Part shown: positions 26,217 through 34,246 of the stretch, one piece after another | Position numbering within the stretch: the stretch's first letter is position 1 | Layout: every line of letters starts with the position of its first letter | Assembly: GCA_900768535.1 (NCBI GenBank) | Contig: CAAGDE010000207.1 | Location: forward strand, 1 to 56,410 | Length of the DNA stretch: 56,410 bases | From: Clostridia bacterium | GTDB lineage: Bacteria > Bacillota > Clostridia > Oscillospirales > CAG-272 | Direction of reading: 5' to 3' | The notes under the pieces: generated by a model | What the model saw: only the letters and a program-made list of their open reading frames with translations | What the model was told of the DNA's origin: nothing | Database searches by the model: none | Made by a program: the position numbers and the translations under genes

Positions 26217-27620
26217 CTATGACTCCACAAAAGAATTGAAATCGGGATACTCCTTCCAAGAGACCTTCCCCGACCTAAGACGGCAGACCTGAACGCCTCC
26301 GAACGCATAGAAGGTTTTTACGTTCGGCTTCTTAAAATACATATTTCTGGGGTTTTCTCCCAATTTTGCAGCATGATATTTTTCCGCACCAATCGGCCAA
26401 AACACATATTTTGCGCCAACCGTTTCGTAGAATTCGTTTGTGCCGCCTCCGCCGAGCCCGTGATGGCATACCTGAACAAAATCCGATTTCAGATGAGTCC
26501 CCCAAATCTTCCGTATTGCACCCTTGTTGAAATGCAGATTCTGATATGCACTTTCCTGATCGCTGTGATCTGCAGGGAACAGCAAAGAGCATCCCTCCGC
26601 CGTAAGACGGGTTACAAGGGACGAAGCATTCAAATCATTCATGTGGGTAGGAAGAAAAACCTCCTGCGAGTAAAGGACTTCAAGTTCGACCCCGTGAATA
26701 AAAAGAATATCTCCCGTAAAAGGCTTGATTTTTTTTGCAGAAGGGAAAAAATCCATACATTTCTTAACTGCATTTTGATAAGCAGGAAGGTCTTCGCTCT
26801 CTCCCGCAACCTGAATATCACTCGGAAAGTTGCTGATAAACAGCTCCACATCAACAGCATCCCTGTATTCCGGATTTTCCGCAAAATATTCCAATACTCC
26901 GGTATGATCCGGATGCGGATGTGTCAGAATCCATGCGGCGATTCGGGGCTTCCCATCCGGAGTCAACCGATTCAGTGTCCGAAGCAATCTTTCCGCATAT
27001 TCTTTCAATTTGAGTCCGCCGTCATATACGATAAAACTACCGTCCGAGAGCCGAATCACGTAGGACATACTGACCGAAGCCGTATCACGGGAAATCGGCC
27101 GGGAAGTAATATCTACCCCAAGTCCGATCTGTACAACCGTAACCGAATCAAACTTATCCCCGTCTCCCTTTCCTCCCTGCACATCGGGTTCTGTCCCCGA
27201 TACAAGAATTCTCATCGACTCATCTGACGGGAAATACTGCAAACGGACATCGCATCCAAAGCCTCTGACCTTCAAAAAACGGTTTCCGCAGATGCTTCGT
27301 TCCGTAACCGAAGTAAAGCCGGCGCGGAACAGCTCATCACGATATTGCAGGCATTTCAATTCACTGTCGCAATCCGCAATGATCCCCCACGCATGATCAC
27401 CGCAATCGCAAATTGCCCGAACCGTCCCGGCATATAACGGAACCGTATTGAGCAACGGAACGACCGGAATAACCTCTTCCGTCACAGATGTTTTATTGTA
27501 ACCGCTTTCCCGCAATTGCTTCAGGATTGCTCCATACCCAACACAGGAAACATCTCCGGTCCACGCAGTCGTTGATATAATACCTTCTCCGGTCCGAAAT
27601 GCCATTTCTCCGTATTTCAT
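26217..27620 (-). CDS. Metallo-beta-lactamase fold protein without signal peptide
   Basis: 467 residues. The C-terminal 290 residues form an MBL-fold domain with the metal motif HPHPDH at 234-239, preceded by LSDGSFIVYDGGLKLKEYAE and followed by LFPADHSDQES and HHGLGGGGTNEFYETVGAKY. An N-terminal domain (about 55-140; ICDCGDHAWGIIADCDSE) matches residues 305-395 of the lipoprotein at 14817-16979. The two are paralogues, one outside and one inside the cell. It is the first gene of the amino-sugar operon. ATG 27620 follows GGGAG by 8 bases; the gene ends in TAG. The MBL domain resembles ComEC/Rec2-type hydrolases, but there are no membrane segments. The substrate is unknown. Confidence 0.75.
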   Translation of the reverse strand: MKYGEMAFRTGEGIISTTAWTGDVSCVGYGAILKQLRESGYNKTSVTEEVIPVVPLLNTVPLYAGTVRAICDCGDHAWGIIADCDSELKCLQYRDELFRAGFTSVTERSICGNRFLKVRGFGCDVRLQYFPSDESMRILVSGTEPDVQGGKGDGDKFDSVTVVQIGLGVDITSRPISRDTASVSMSYVIRLSDGSFIVYDGGLKLKEYAERLLRTLNRLTPDGKPRIAAWILTHPHPDHTGVLEYFAENPEYRDAVDVELFISNFPSDIQVAGESEDLPAYQNAVKKCMDFFPSAKKIKPFTGDILFIHGVELEVLYSQEVFLPTHMNDLNASSLVTRLTAEGCSLLFPADHSDQESAYQNLHFNKGAIRKIWGTHLKSDFVQVCHHGLGGGGTNEFYETVGAKYVFWPIGAEKYHAAKLGENPRNMYFKKPNVKTFYAFGGVQVCRLRSGKVSWKEYPDFNSFVES

Positions 27621-28021
27621 CCATGTATCTCCCGCCCCGATTTATCATTTATATTCTACCACATCCCCCTTTCAATTACTTGTATAATACAGTTCCGTTT
27701 TTGTATATTATAATCCTCATTTATGTGAACATAGTCAGCATACACAACAGACAATCAAATAATATGTGCATAATACACATATCCATTCAAGGAAGTGGCG
27801 ATCCGGCTATCAAGCGAGATCGGAAGCAAGAAGCCCGCCCTGGCTGTGCCGTTGCTTTTTTTGCTTCCCACCTCGTCCGATAGCCGGATCGCCTCTTTCT
27901 CAACCGCTTTGCGGCTCTTTGTCCTCGCTTCCCCTTCTTTTCTGATCCCTCTCATCATACCGGATTTTGGGGTGTTTGTCGACTCTATTTATAGTATAAC
28001 ACTCCATTACCGAGCGGTCAA
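27621..28021. other. AT-rich leader region and nested inverted repeat
   Basis: Bases 27640-27740 are AT-rich with several TATAAT-like words on the minus strand, so the operon promoter probably lies here, but no convincing -35 partner stands out. Bases 27797-27893 contain a large nested hairpin, listed separately. Frames on both strands across the hairpin are symmetrical artefacts. Confidence 0.4.
27797..27893. repeat. 97-base nested inverted repeat
   Basis: A perfect 15-bp outer stem (27797-27811 with 27879-27893, arm GGCGATCCGGCTATC) encloses a second imperfect stem pairing CGAG and GGAAGCAA with TTGCTTCC and CTCG. It can form a cruciform or a long RNA hairpin. It is next to transposase debris, so it may be a miniature inverted-repeat element or a mobile-element end. 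It may also shape the 5' region of the MBL-led operon. I cannot identify flanking target duplications. Confidence 0.55.
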
Positions 28022-28198
28022 TTTCAGACAAGACGAAAAGGGGAATCTTCTGTGCCCGAAATCAAGTGGAATCGCTCCTACAAAAGGGCAAAAAGGCGGG
28101 GCATAAAATCCATTATTTTCGAGGTTACGCTGATTTCCATTGGATTTAATCTCTATAAGTACCACAACAAGAAGCATCGGGCCACCAAAGTTGCATAA
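28022..28198 (+). pseudogene. C-terminal remnant of an IS transposase (IS1182-like)
   Basis: The only plus-strand coding trace in the window. The frame gives VPEIKWNRSYKRAKRRGIKS and then SIIFEVTLISIGFNLYKYHN before KKHRATKVA and a TAA at 28196-28198. A basic RAKRRG segment followed by a hydrophobic E-x-x-LISIGFNLYKYH end is typical of the C-terminus of DDE transposases of IS1182 or related families. There is no start codon or catalytic domain; only about 58 codons remain. The family name is from memory of the motif and is less certain than the transposase call. Confidence 0.6.
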
Positions 28199-28305
28199 AC
28201 AAAAAGAATAAGTCGCACCGGAACCTGAGTCAAAACAGCAACTTTGGCGCAGGTCTTGTTGTGTTATGCTCTTTTCTTTGAATTTTCGCATTTTGCTCCC
28301 CGCAC

Positions 28306-28376
28306 GAAACAACCGGAGACGGAAGCCTTCCTGTCCTCCATCTCCGGTTGCTATGAGGGGCCTTTTTTACAGGCCC
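28306..28376 (-). terminator. Double hairpin terminator after the Asp-box lipoprotein
   Basis: Directly after the lipoprotein stop, GGGCCT (28358-28363) pairs with AGGCCC (28371-28376). Further on, a perfect 10-bp stem (28310-28319 with 28341-28350, arm CAACCGGAGA) is followed on the minus strand by TTTCGT. The first hairpin has a T-rich loop and could also work on the plus strand. Confidence 0.6.
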
Positions 28377-28385
28377 TATTTTGGG

Positions 28386-29306
28386 TTACCGCACCAGTGT
28401 CCAATCGGTCAGGTTCTCCGTGGTATATTGGATATACAGTTTTTCCATTGTTTCGCCTTCGAATACAAACGAAAAACCGTAACAAATGCGTACTGTTATG
28501 GTGTATACACCGCCTAAGAGGGTGACATCGGATATCTCACTTGAAAAATCTTCCTTTATCCCAACGGGCAGAAAGAGGTCCGGCATTTCCAGCCGCGGCA
28601 TCCGGAACCAGGTTTCCCCGCCATCGGTCGTCCAATAGGTACGGGGACCGAAATGGTCGGTATCCGTGTAGCGTGCCGTAAAAAAGCCGACGTTTTCCGT
28701 GAAGAAGCAGGCCGCGGAAATATACTCCCTGCTGTTGGAAACGCGGAAATCCTTGTATTCCGTTTTGCTCCATGTGACCCCGCCATCGGCGGTTCGGAGG
28801 ATGCAGGCAAGCTCGATATCGTTCATCGGACTGATGCTACATCCATCCGTGCGAAAGATCATGACATAACCGCTTTGGTTGCTTGTGAATCCACAGAAAA
28901 TTCTCGGTTCCGGGATTCCGTCGGATAGTGAAATGGTTGTTCGGTGCCCGGACGTTGTAACGTGAAATACAGAAGACCCGCGGTCTTCCTGTTCGACTTT
29001 GATTTTGGACGCACCTTCGTATAGGAACTGTTTCAGGCTTTCGCTGCTTTCGGAGGTGACGCGGCATCCGACCAACTTCGAATAGGCGAGCAGGACTGAT
29101 TCATGACTGTTTTGATTGGATTGGCTGTTGGTTTCTTCTGCTGTATGGGTCGGATCGGATATGCTTCCGCTCTTGCTGACAGCAACCGAACCGTCCGGCG
29201 TGCCTTCCGGAGCAGTTTCCCGACATCCGGAAAAGGTAAGCAAGATAAGGACGGCGGGGACCAGGAGAAGCAGAGCGGTCAGAATTCGGGTGAATCGTTT
29301 TTTCAT
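28386..29306 (-). CDS. Lipoprotein with Asp-box/YCF48-like propeller fragment
   Basis: 306 residues. The signal peptide ends in the lipobox FSGC, followed by a Ser/Thr/Gln linker to about residue 65. The remainder has repeats of the BNR/YCF48 propeller type: RTADGGVTWSKT and TTDGGETWFRM, each after a phrase about observed events (GFTSNQSGYVMIF, FFTENVGFFTARYTD). The length allows only about half of a full propeller, so it may oligomerise or be a small binding domain. GGAGGG precedes ATG 29306, and a consensus promoter sits at 29376-29404, so it is a single-gene unit flanked by mobile-element debris. No function can be assigned beyond a surface-exposed binding role. Confidence 0.7.
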   Translation of the reverse strand: MKKRFTRILTALLLLVPAVLILLTFSGCRETAPEGTPDGSVAVSKSGSISDPTHTAEETNSQSNQNSHESVLLAYSKLVGCRVTSESSESLKQFLYEGASKIKVEQEDRGSSVFHVTTSGHRTTISLSDGIPEPRIFCGFTSNQSGYVMIFRTDGCSISPMNDIELACILRTADGGVTWSKTEYKDFRVSNSREYISAACFFTENVGFFTARYTDTDHFGPRTYWTTDGGETWFRMPRLEMPDLFLPVGIKEDFSSEISDVTLLGGVYTITVRICYGFSFVFEGETMEKLYIQYTTENLTDWTLVR

Positions 29307-29375
29307 AGCGGTTATCCCTCCAAATGGACTTGCGGTACGAATACCCTCCCCAAGTGTTTCGTTCGCTGTAAGACC

Positions 29376-29404
29376 ATTTTACCATACTCCGGGGCGCTTG
29401 TCAA
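29376..29404 (-). promoter_or_regulatory. Sigma-A promoter of the Asp-box lipoprotein
   Basis: TTGACA (29404-29399) and TAAAAT (29381-29376) on the minus strand are separated by 17 bp; the start codon is at 29306. The open frame at 29401-29613 on the same strand overlaps this promoter and is probably not a gene. Confidence 0.75.
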
Positions 29405-29659
29405 GTATGGACGGAAATATTTGGTTCTTCGATTCCTTTTTTGAAAAAAATCAGATTCCGACGGTGCTGGCTAATCAGCACCACGACACCTACCGAAATC
29501 AATATTGCTATCATGCATAAGGCGCTATTTAATACTGCATTAAACAGGAAGTGCCTCAAAAGTGTGTGTGCGTTATTTGTAATTTGAGATAGAATCCCCG
29601 CATCGTTAACCATAAGTTTTCCCCATTAGAAAAAATATCTTTTTAGGTCCCCCCGATCT

Positions 29660-29690
29660 TCTGAACTGCCCCAAATTGTACGGACAATAC
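29660..29690. mobile_element. Possible insertion-sequence end
   Basis: The stretch reads on the minus strand ATTGTCCGTACAATTTGGGG followed by CAGTTCAG. It resembles terminal repeats of IS3/IS150-type elements, and it contains an inverted ATTGT/ACAAT. No transposase frame is attached. Identification is tentative. Confidence 0.25.
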
Positions 29691-29785
29691 GAAAAAGCCC
29701 CCTGTGGTAGAAGATATTAAATTGTATCATCATTCCTCCCGCCTGTCATCGCCACCGTCAGGTGCTGTCCCCGACGGTCGGATTT

Positions 29786-29914
29786 TCATCCTACGGCTCG
29801 CTGAATCGTCCGCGAGCACACCTGAAAAGCGCAACTCAGTTCTCCGGCGGTTGTGTGTTGACAATCCAGTAGATATTCCAGGATCAACTGCCGTCTTACC
29901 GCTGTGTTTCCCAT
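29786..29914 (-). pseudogene. Truncated HTH (DeoR/WYL-type) regulator N-terminus
   Basis: A 42-codon frame with a good binding site (AGGAGGG, 3 bases before ATG 29914). It encodes MGNTAVRRQLILEYLLDCQH and then TTAGELSCAFQVCSRTIQRA before ending VG and TGA. This is the helix-turn-helix start of small regulators common on Firmicutes mobile elements, which normally continue with RD-I and a further 60 or more residues. The rest is missing and the following sequence has stops in all minus-strand frames, so it is most likely a remnant. Confidence 0.5.
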
Positions 29915-30050
29915 GTTCCCTCCTGTTCTTGCTTGATGTCTGTACTTTGAGGTCTGCTTTCGTCAGGGATACCGCATGGCCCCAACGGAATACCGCGAAC
30001 GGGGGGAGGACTGTCAGCAATAGTCCTCCACCCGCCATTCACGCAGTCTT

Positions 30051-33000
30051 TTATGATTTCCAAACCTCCAGAAAATCATGTTCTGTTGCTTCCATCTCGG
30101 GCACCTCACAGCGGATATCCGGTGCCTTGAGAATACCGAATTCGCACAGACGATACTCCCGACTGAATGCGTCCCCTGTTTTGTGCCAGTGCATGGGGCC
30201 GTAATAGCTGTCCTCAATACCCCAATGCAGGGAACCGAAGGTGTTGTTCCGGTTACCCACGCACTCCAGCTCCAACAGGTGTTCCCCTTCGGTCACATCC
30301 GCCGAAGCCCGATAGGGTGGGAGCAGGATATTCCCGATCGGCTCGCCGTCCAGTCTTGCCTTCACCAAAGCGCCCGCATAGGCGTTGGCGGAAACCGTCA
30401 GCCGTCCGGCAGGCGTTGCAATCCGCATCTGATAGGTCAGGTTTCCGCTATAAAACGGCAGCCCCTGTGCGGTGGTATTGCCAAAGCCGATCTCAGTCGA
30501 CGGCGGCAGCAGCATTGCGGCAGTCCCGCGCAGCCGGACATCGAAATTCCCCAGCAGGTACATCGGCTCCAGACCGTTGATTCTCCCCAGCTTCATGACA
30601 ACCGTGAGGATGTTTTCCCCCTTTCGCAGGAGCGGGAGACGATAGGTCCGAATATCACGGTCGACATACCACCCGACCGCTTCAAGCGGAACCGGAACCC
30701 CGTTCAGGCAAGCGGCGCTCAACCGCTCCGCGCCAAGGAGCACAGCTGCTTCTGTCTCACTGTCAAACCGGTATCGCAGAGAGACCGCATACTCCCGGTC
30801 GTCCCGGATACACCACGGCTGCTTTGCGAGCTTGCCCGTAATGGGAGGAAGCCCGAAATGCGCCCGGCAAAATGCATCGATTTGCAGAATCTCGGTCTTC
30901 GGCGCAAACGTGACGCCGTCAAGCGCGTATTCTGCCATATCCAGGAGCAAAACATTCGGCTCGGCGCGTTCATATGCGACGCATTCCGCTACGGGAACCG
31001 GAACGCTTGTGCACGGCGTCTGCACCTCCGCCTGTGGAACATCGCGCCCTCGGCGCAGGCGGAGCAAAACCGCGTCATAGGCATACAGCGTCAGCCGAAT
31101 CCAGGTATAACCATCGGCATAGAACCAATCGGTCGGCAGTTCTTTGCCGCTCCATATATCATACCGTATCGGGCAGTATTCTCCGGAAATCCGGAACAGA
31201 TAGTTCTCACTCCGCGTGTCGGCTTTGTCTGCAATCGGCTTTGCAGGCGAGAGAAAGAAAATCCGCTCCTCCCCGACCTGCCGCTCACAGCAAAGATGCT
31301 CCCTGCTGTGTCTGCCGTCCGAGGCAAACAGGTCATAGGTGCGGCACGGCTCCAGCGCGCGGAGAAGCGCTTCCCGCGTCATTCCGATCGCTTCGCATTT
31401 CGCGGCAAGAGCGGCGGCAAGTCCGCTCTTTTTTGCATCCACCAGTGCGGGAATGTTCCCCGCAAACAGGACCCGCACCCCGCTCTCCTGCATACGCGCC
31501 AGAATGGTTACCGTGCTCTCCCGCAGGGTCAGACAGTCCGGCACCACAAGGATCTCATACCGCATCTGCCCAACCAAAGCCTCCCCGTTCTCCCCTTTGA
31601 CCAGCTCGGGCAGAAGTGCCTCATTCACAAGGTCGAAGGAAAAACCGTCAAACAGAAGCCACTCGCACAGCATCCGGAATGCCGTGCTTCTCGCGTGTCG
31701 GAGCTGACCCATCCGATCGCTCGCGCCGCACAGAAGCCAGTAGCTTTCCACCGGGTGCAGCACCCCGATCCGCAAAACCGGCTTCCCCTCCGACAGCGCC
31801 CGGTTCAGCCGCGCAAAGCCGTCCTCAAGCAATCGGTAGTCCCGATACCACGGCGACTGATAACCAAAGGTTGCGGGGTAATCCCGCTTGCCCTCCCCTT
31901 TCATGGACATCCACGAAAGGTGTGGAATCCGAACATTGACTCCGAGCGCCGCCTGCCAGCTTCCCTGCAGGATGTAATCGCGGAAATCGGCGGTCCAGCC
32001 GGTCACCCCATAAAGCTCGGACATCATGCGCCGTTTGCCCTGCTGGTGTGCAACCGATGCGCATTGCAAGGCAGTAATCGGCTCAAAGCTCCCCCGCAAA
32101 ATATCGATTCCGGGAATGTCCTCATCCGCATAGCACCGCATGACATCCCGCACGCTCGCGCCCTGTAGGGTCAACGAATCCTCATAGAGAAAATGCCCTG
32201 TCAGCAGCACGCCGTGCGCCCGACACCATGCGCCGAGCTGTCGGGTATACGCCTCCCGAAAGCGCTGTGCGATATGCTCGTTGTAGCGGTATCGGAAGCC
32301 GAGGTCACCGTCCGCACGATCCCAGAACAACTCGGGCAATCGCGGAATCGGATCCTCCCCATACGCCGCGTAAAAGCTGTCGGGAAAGGTCTCCGTCCAC
32401 GGAATGCCTGTGTCGGCAAAGCGATCGAATGCGGAGAACGCGGGCAGTGGGAGACGGATCACCTGCGGCTCGTCGGTGAAAAGCGCCTCCACGGTATCGC
32501 CGAAATCCTCCCCGAGCGCCTGTCGGTAAACCTCGTAGGTCAGGTCGATGAAGCGCGCGATTGCCTCGGGGTTCATGGTGTCGACATACGCCTGCCCGTT
32601 GAAGCGCGGGGAATCCTCTGCCGTCAGGACATAGGCAAAAAGATTGGCGTGCGCCGCGTCGGTCTGCTCGCAGGCGGTCAGAAAGCCGACCGGGTCGATC
32701 GCAACGCGGTAGGCTGCCAGCAGATAGGGCTTGCCCTCCCGTTTCCCTTCCTCTGCCAGAACGCATTTCCGCGGCTGCTTCGTAAAGAGAACCGATTTTT
32801 GCCGAAACCGCCGTTCCACCGTCACCCGTCCACCCGCACAGCCCGATGGCCAGCGATCCTCGTCGTATATCCAGACCTTCATGCCCCTTTCCTTCGCGCA
32901 GGCAACCGCAAGGCGGACCATCTCCAGATAGTCAGCGCCGAGGTATTCGGTGGCAAGCCCGTTGCGGGCGTGAATCACAAAGCCGCCGAAGCCCATTTCC

Positions 33001-33137
33001 GCAAAGGTGTTGATCTGCTCCCTGATTTTGTCTGCGTCAAGGGCGGTATTCCATGCCCAGAACGGAAGCCCGCGGTAGGCAGCTTGCAATTTTGCCGATT
33101 CTATGCCGTTGAACTTGTTGTTTTCGTTATCCATCAT
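30051..33137 (-). CDS. GH106-type (alpha-L-rhamnosidase-related) glycoside hydrolase
   Basis: 1028 residues, no signal peptide. The N-terminal part fits the GH106/rhamnosidase-related family: GLPFWAWNTALDADKIREQI, MGFGGFVIHARNGLATEYLG, VWIYDEDRWPSGCAGGRVT, VEALFTDEPQV, MMSELYGVTGWTADFRDYIL and HLSWMSMKGEGKRDYP. The C-terminal 250 residues contain beta-sandwich domains typical of large hydrolases (YRLPLLRKGENILTVVMKLG). GH106 enzymes remove alpha-L-rhamnose, but many gut homologues are uncharacterised. The start ATG 33137 overlaps the AraC stop as ATGA, so translation is coupled. It is the last gene of the 12 kb operon. No terminator is obvious within 100 bases downstream. Confidence 0.75.
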   Translation of the reverse strand: MMDNENNKFNGIESAKLQAAYRGLPFWAWNTALDADKIREQINTFAEMGFGGFVIHARNGLATEYLGADYLEMVRLAVACAKERGMKVWIYDEDRWPSGCAGGRVTVERRFRQKSVLFTKQPRKCVLAEEGKREGKPYLLAAYRVAIDPVGFLTACEQTDAAHANLFAYVLTAEDSPRFNGQAYVDTMNPEAIARFIDLTYEVYRQALGEDFGDTVEALFTDEPQVIRLPLPAFSAFDRFADTGIPWTETFPDSFYAAYGEDPIPRLPELFWDRADGDLGFRYRYNEHIAQRFREAYTRQLGAWCRAHGVLLTGHFLYEDSLTLQGASVRDVMRCYADEDIPGIDILRGSFEPITALQCASVAHQQGKRRMMSELYGVTGWTADFRDYILQGSWQAALGVNVRIPHLSWMSMKGEGKRDYPATFGYQSPWYRDYRLLEDGFARLNRALSEGKPVLRIGVLHPVESYWLLCGASDRMGQLRHARSTAFRMLCEWLLFDGFSFDLVNEALLPELVKGENGEALVGQMRYEILVVPDCLTLRESTVTILARMQESGVRVLFAGNIPALVDAKKSGLAAALAAKCEAIGMTREALLRALEPCRTYDLFASDGRHSREHLCCERQVGEERIFFLSPAKPIADKADTRSENYLFRISGEYCPIRYDIWSGKELPTDWFYADGYTWIRLTLYAYDAVLLRLRRGRDVPQAEVQTPCTSVPVPVAECVAYERAEPNVLLLDMAEYALDGVTFAPKTEILQIDAFCRAHFGLPPITGKLAKQPWCIRDDREYAVSLRYRFDSETEAAVLLGAERLSAACLNGVPVPLEAVGWYVDRDIRTYRLPLLRKGENILTVVMKLGRINGLEPMYLLGNFDVRLRGTAAMLLPPSTEIGFGNTTAQGLPFYSGNLTYQMRIATPAGRLTVSANAYAGALVKARLDGEPIGNILLPPYRASADVTEGEHLLELECVGNRNNTFGSLHWGIEDSYYGPMHWHKTGDAFSREYRLCEFGILKAPDIRCEVPEMEATEHDFLEVWKS

Positions 33138-34033
33138 TTACTGCCCGATCTTTCGGTTGCTTTTTCCGTGAAGCTGAGGTCGCCGTGCAGACGATCCGCC
33201 TCCTTCTTCCTTCGGTATTCCACCGGTGTCATGCCGACCTGTGCCCGAAACACGCGATAAAATTCGTTGCTGTTGGTGTACCCGACCGCGCGGCAAATGT
33301 CGGACACTGTATCCGTGCTCAGCTTCAGCCGCTCCTTTGCCGCCTCCACGCGCTTTTTGTGGAGGTAGTCGGTAAAGGTCATGCCAAACCGCTTGCGAAA
33401 CATTTTGGAGAACGGATTGGGCGAATAATGATACCGTTCGGCAACATCATACAGGCGGAGCGGCTCGGTGTAATGGCTGTTGATATAGTCGAGAAGCTGC
33501 GGCAGTGCCACGCGCCGCTCACGCGGATTTTCAACTTCTTCAAACGTTCCGCGGTTTCGCAGCAGCCAAATTAACAGAACTTCCAAAAGCGACTGCAGCA
33601 CGGCATCGCTCCCCACTCCCTTGTTTTCGTACTCCCGATACGCCGTTTGCAGAATCCCGCACAGCTTGATGTAGGTGTCTGGCCCGCACCACGAAACAAT
33701 GGCTTCGTCAGCGCTTTCGGAGAGCACCGCTCCGAGTTCTCCGAGACGGAGCGCGTCAAACACCTCATTCCGGATCAGAATATCATAGTATTCCGTTTCG
33801 ACGGAAAAGGAGATCCGATGCTCGACCCCGCCGGGAATCAGGAACATACTCCCGCTGCTAAAATCCACGCTTTGCCCGTTGATGCTCTGCGTTCCCATGC
33901 CCTTCATCACGCACATCAGCTCAAAAAAATCGTGCGTGTGCTGTTTGATGGCATCGCGGGTCTTGCGATACTTGAACACCAGCATCTCATCCGATGCGAA
34001 ATAATCCTTTACAGAATGCAATCTCATCGACAA
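33134..34033 (-). CDS. AraC family transcriptional regulator
   Basis: 299 residues: an N-terminal cupin domain (KQHTHDFFELMCVMKGMGTQ, GSMFLIPGGVEHRISF) and a C-terminal AraC double helix-turn-helix (DVAERYHYSPNPFSKMFRK, then VSDICRAVGYTNSNEFYRVF). The gene begins 24 bases after the stop of the Cys-rich small protein and ends with ATGA overlap into the GH106 gene, which it most likely controls. Its internal position suggests autoregulation of the whole operon. The effector is not known. Confidence 0.88.
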   Translation of the reverse strand: MSMRLHSVKDYFASDEMLVFKYRKTRDAIKQHTHDFFELMCVMKGMGTQSINGQSVDFSSGSMFLIPGGVEHRISFSVETEYYDILIRNEVFDALRLGELGAVLSESADEAIVSWCGPDTYIKLCGILQTAYREYENKGVGSDAVLQSLLEVLLIWLLRNRGTFEEVENPRERRVALPQLLDYINSHYTEPLRLYDVAERYHYSPNPFSKMFRKRFGMTFTDYLHKKRVEAAKERLKLSTDTVSDICRAVGYTNSNEFYRVFRAQVGMTPVEYRRKKEADRLHGDLSFTEKATERSGSK

Positions 34034-34057
34034 CAGCCCTCCGATTATGGTTTCGGC

Positions 34058-34246
34058 TTACAGAAACAGCCTGCATCCGTTCTCCTTCAGGAAACGGACC
34101 TTCTCCCGCAAAAGCTCCTCCGTGCACCGCAGCTTTCCGCACAGGCACGGGATGCAGAGCGCGGTATCGCCTTCCCGCTCCCAGAACTTCCGGTATGCCC
34201 CGATATCATCCGCCGTCAGGGGCGCGCCGCACTCCCGGCAGGTCAT
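34058..34246 (-). CDS. Small Cys-rich (zinc-ribbon-like) protein
   Basis: 62 residues starting MTCRECGAPLTADDIGAYRK. Cysteines form C-x-x-C near the N-terminus and C-x-x-C-x-C plus one more in the centre (LCIPCLCGKLRC), which suits a zinc-binding ribbon; the C-terminus ends KENGCRLFL. Similar small proteins occur in many Clostridia, but I know no function. The start ATG 34246 overlaps the stop of the GH27 gene as ATGA, so it is translated together with the alpha-galactosidase. It lies 24 bases before the AraC regulator. Confidence 0.7.
   Translation of the reverse strand: MTCRECGAPLTADDIGAYRKFWEREGDTALCIPCLCGKLRCTEELLREKVRFLKENGCRLFL

Noticed and set aside
27755..28106. Small frames on both strands across the nested hairpin
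   Set aside because: Both arise from the symmetrical inverted repeat and match no family.
29401..29613. Minus-strand frame of 70 codons with one hydrophobic stretch
   Set aside because: It overlaps the promoter of the downstream lipoprotein and has only a weak binding site; I judged it non-coding.
30078..32168. Plus-strand frame of 696 codons opposite the GH106-type gene
   Set aside because: Antisense to a gene with conserved hydrolase motifs; no independent support.
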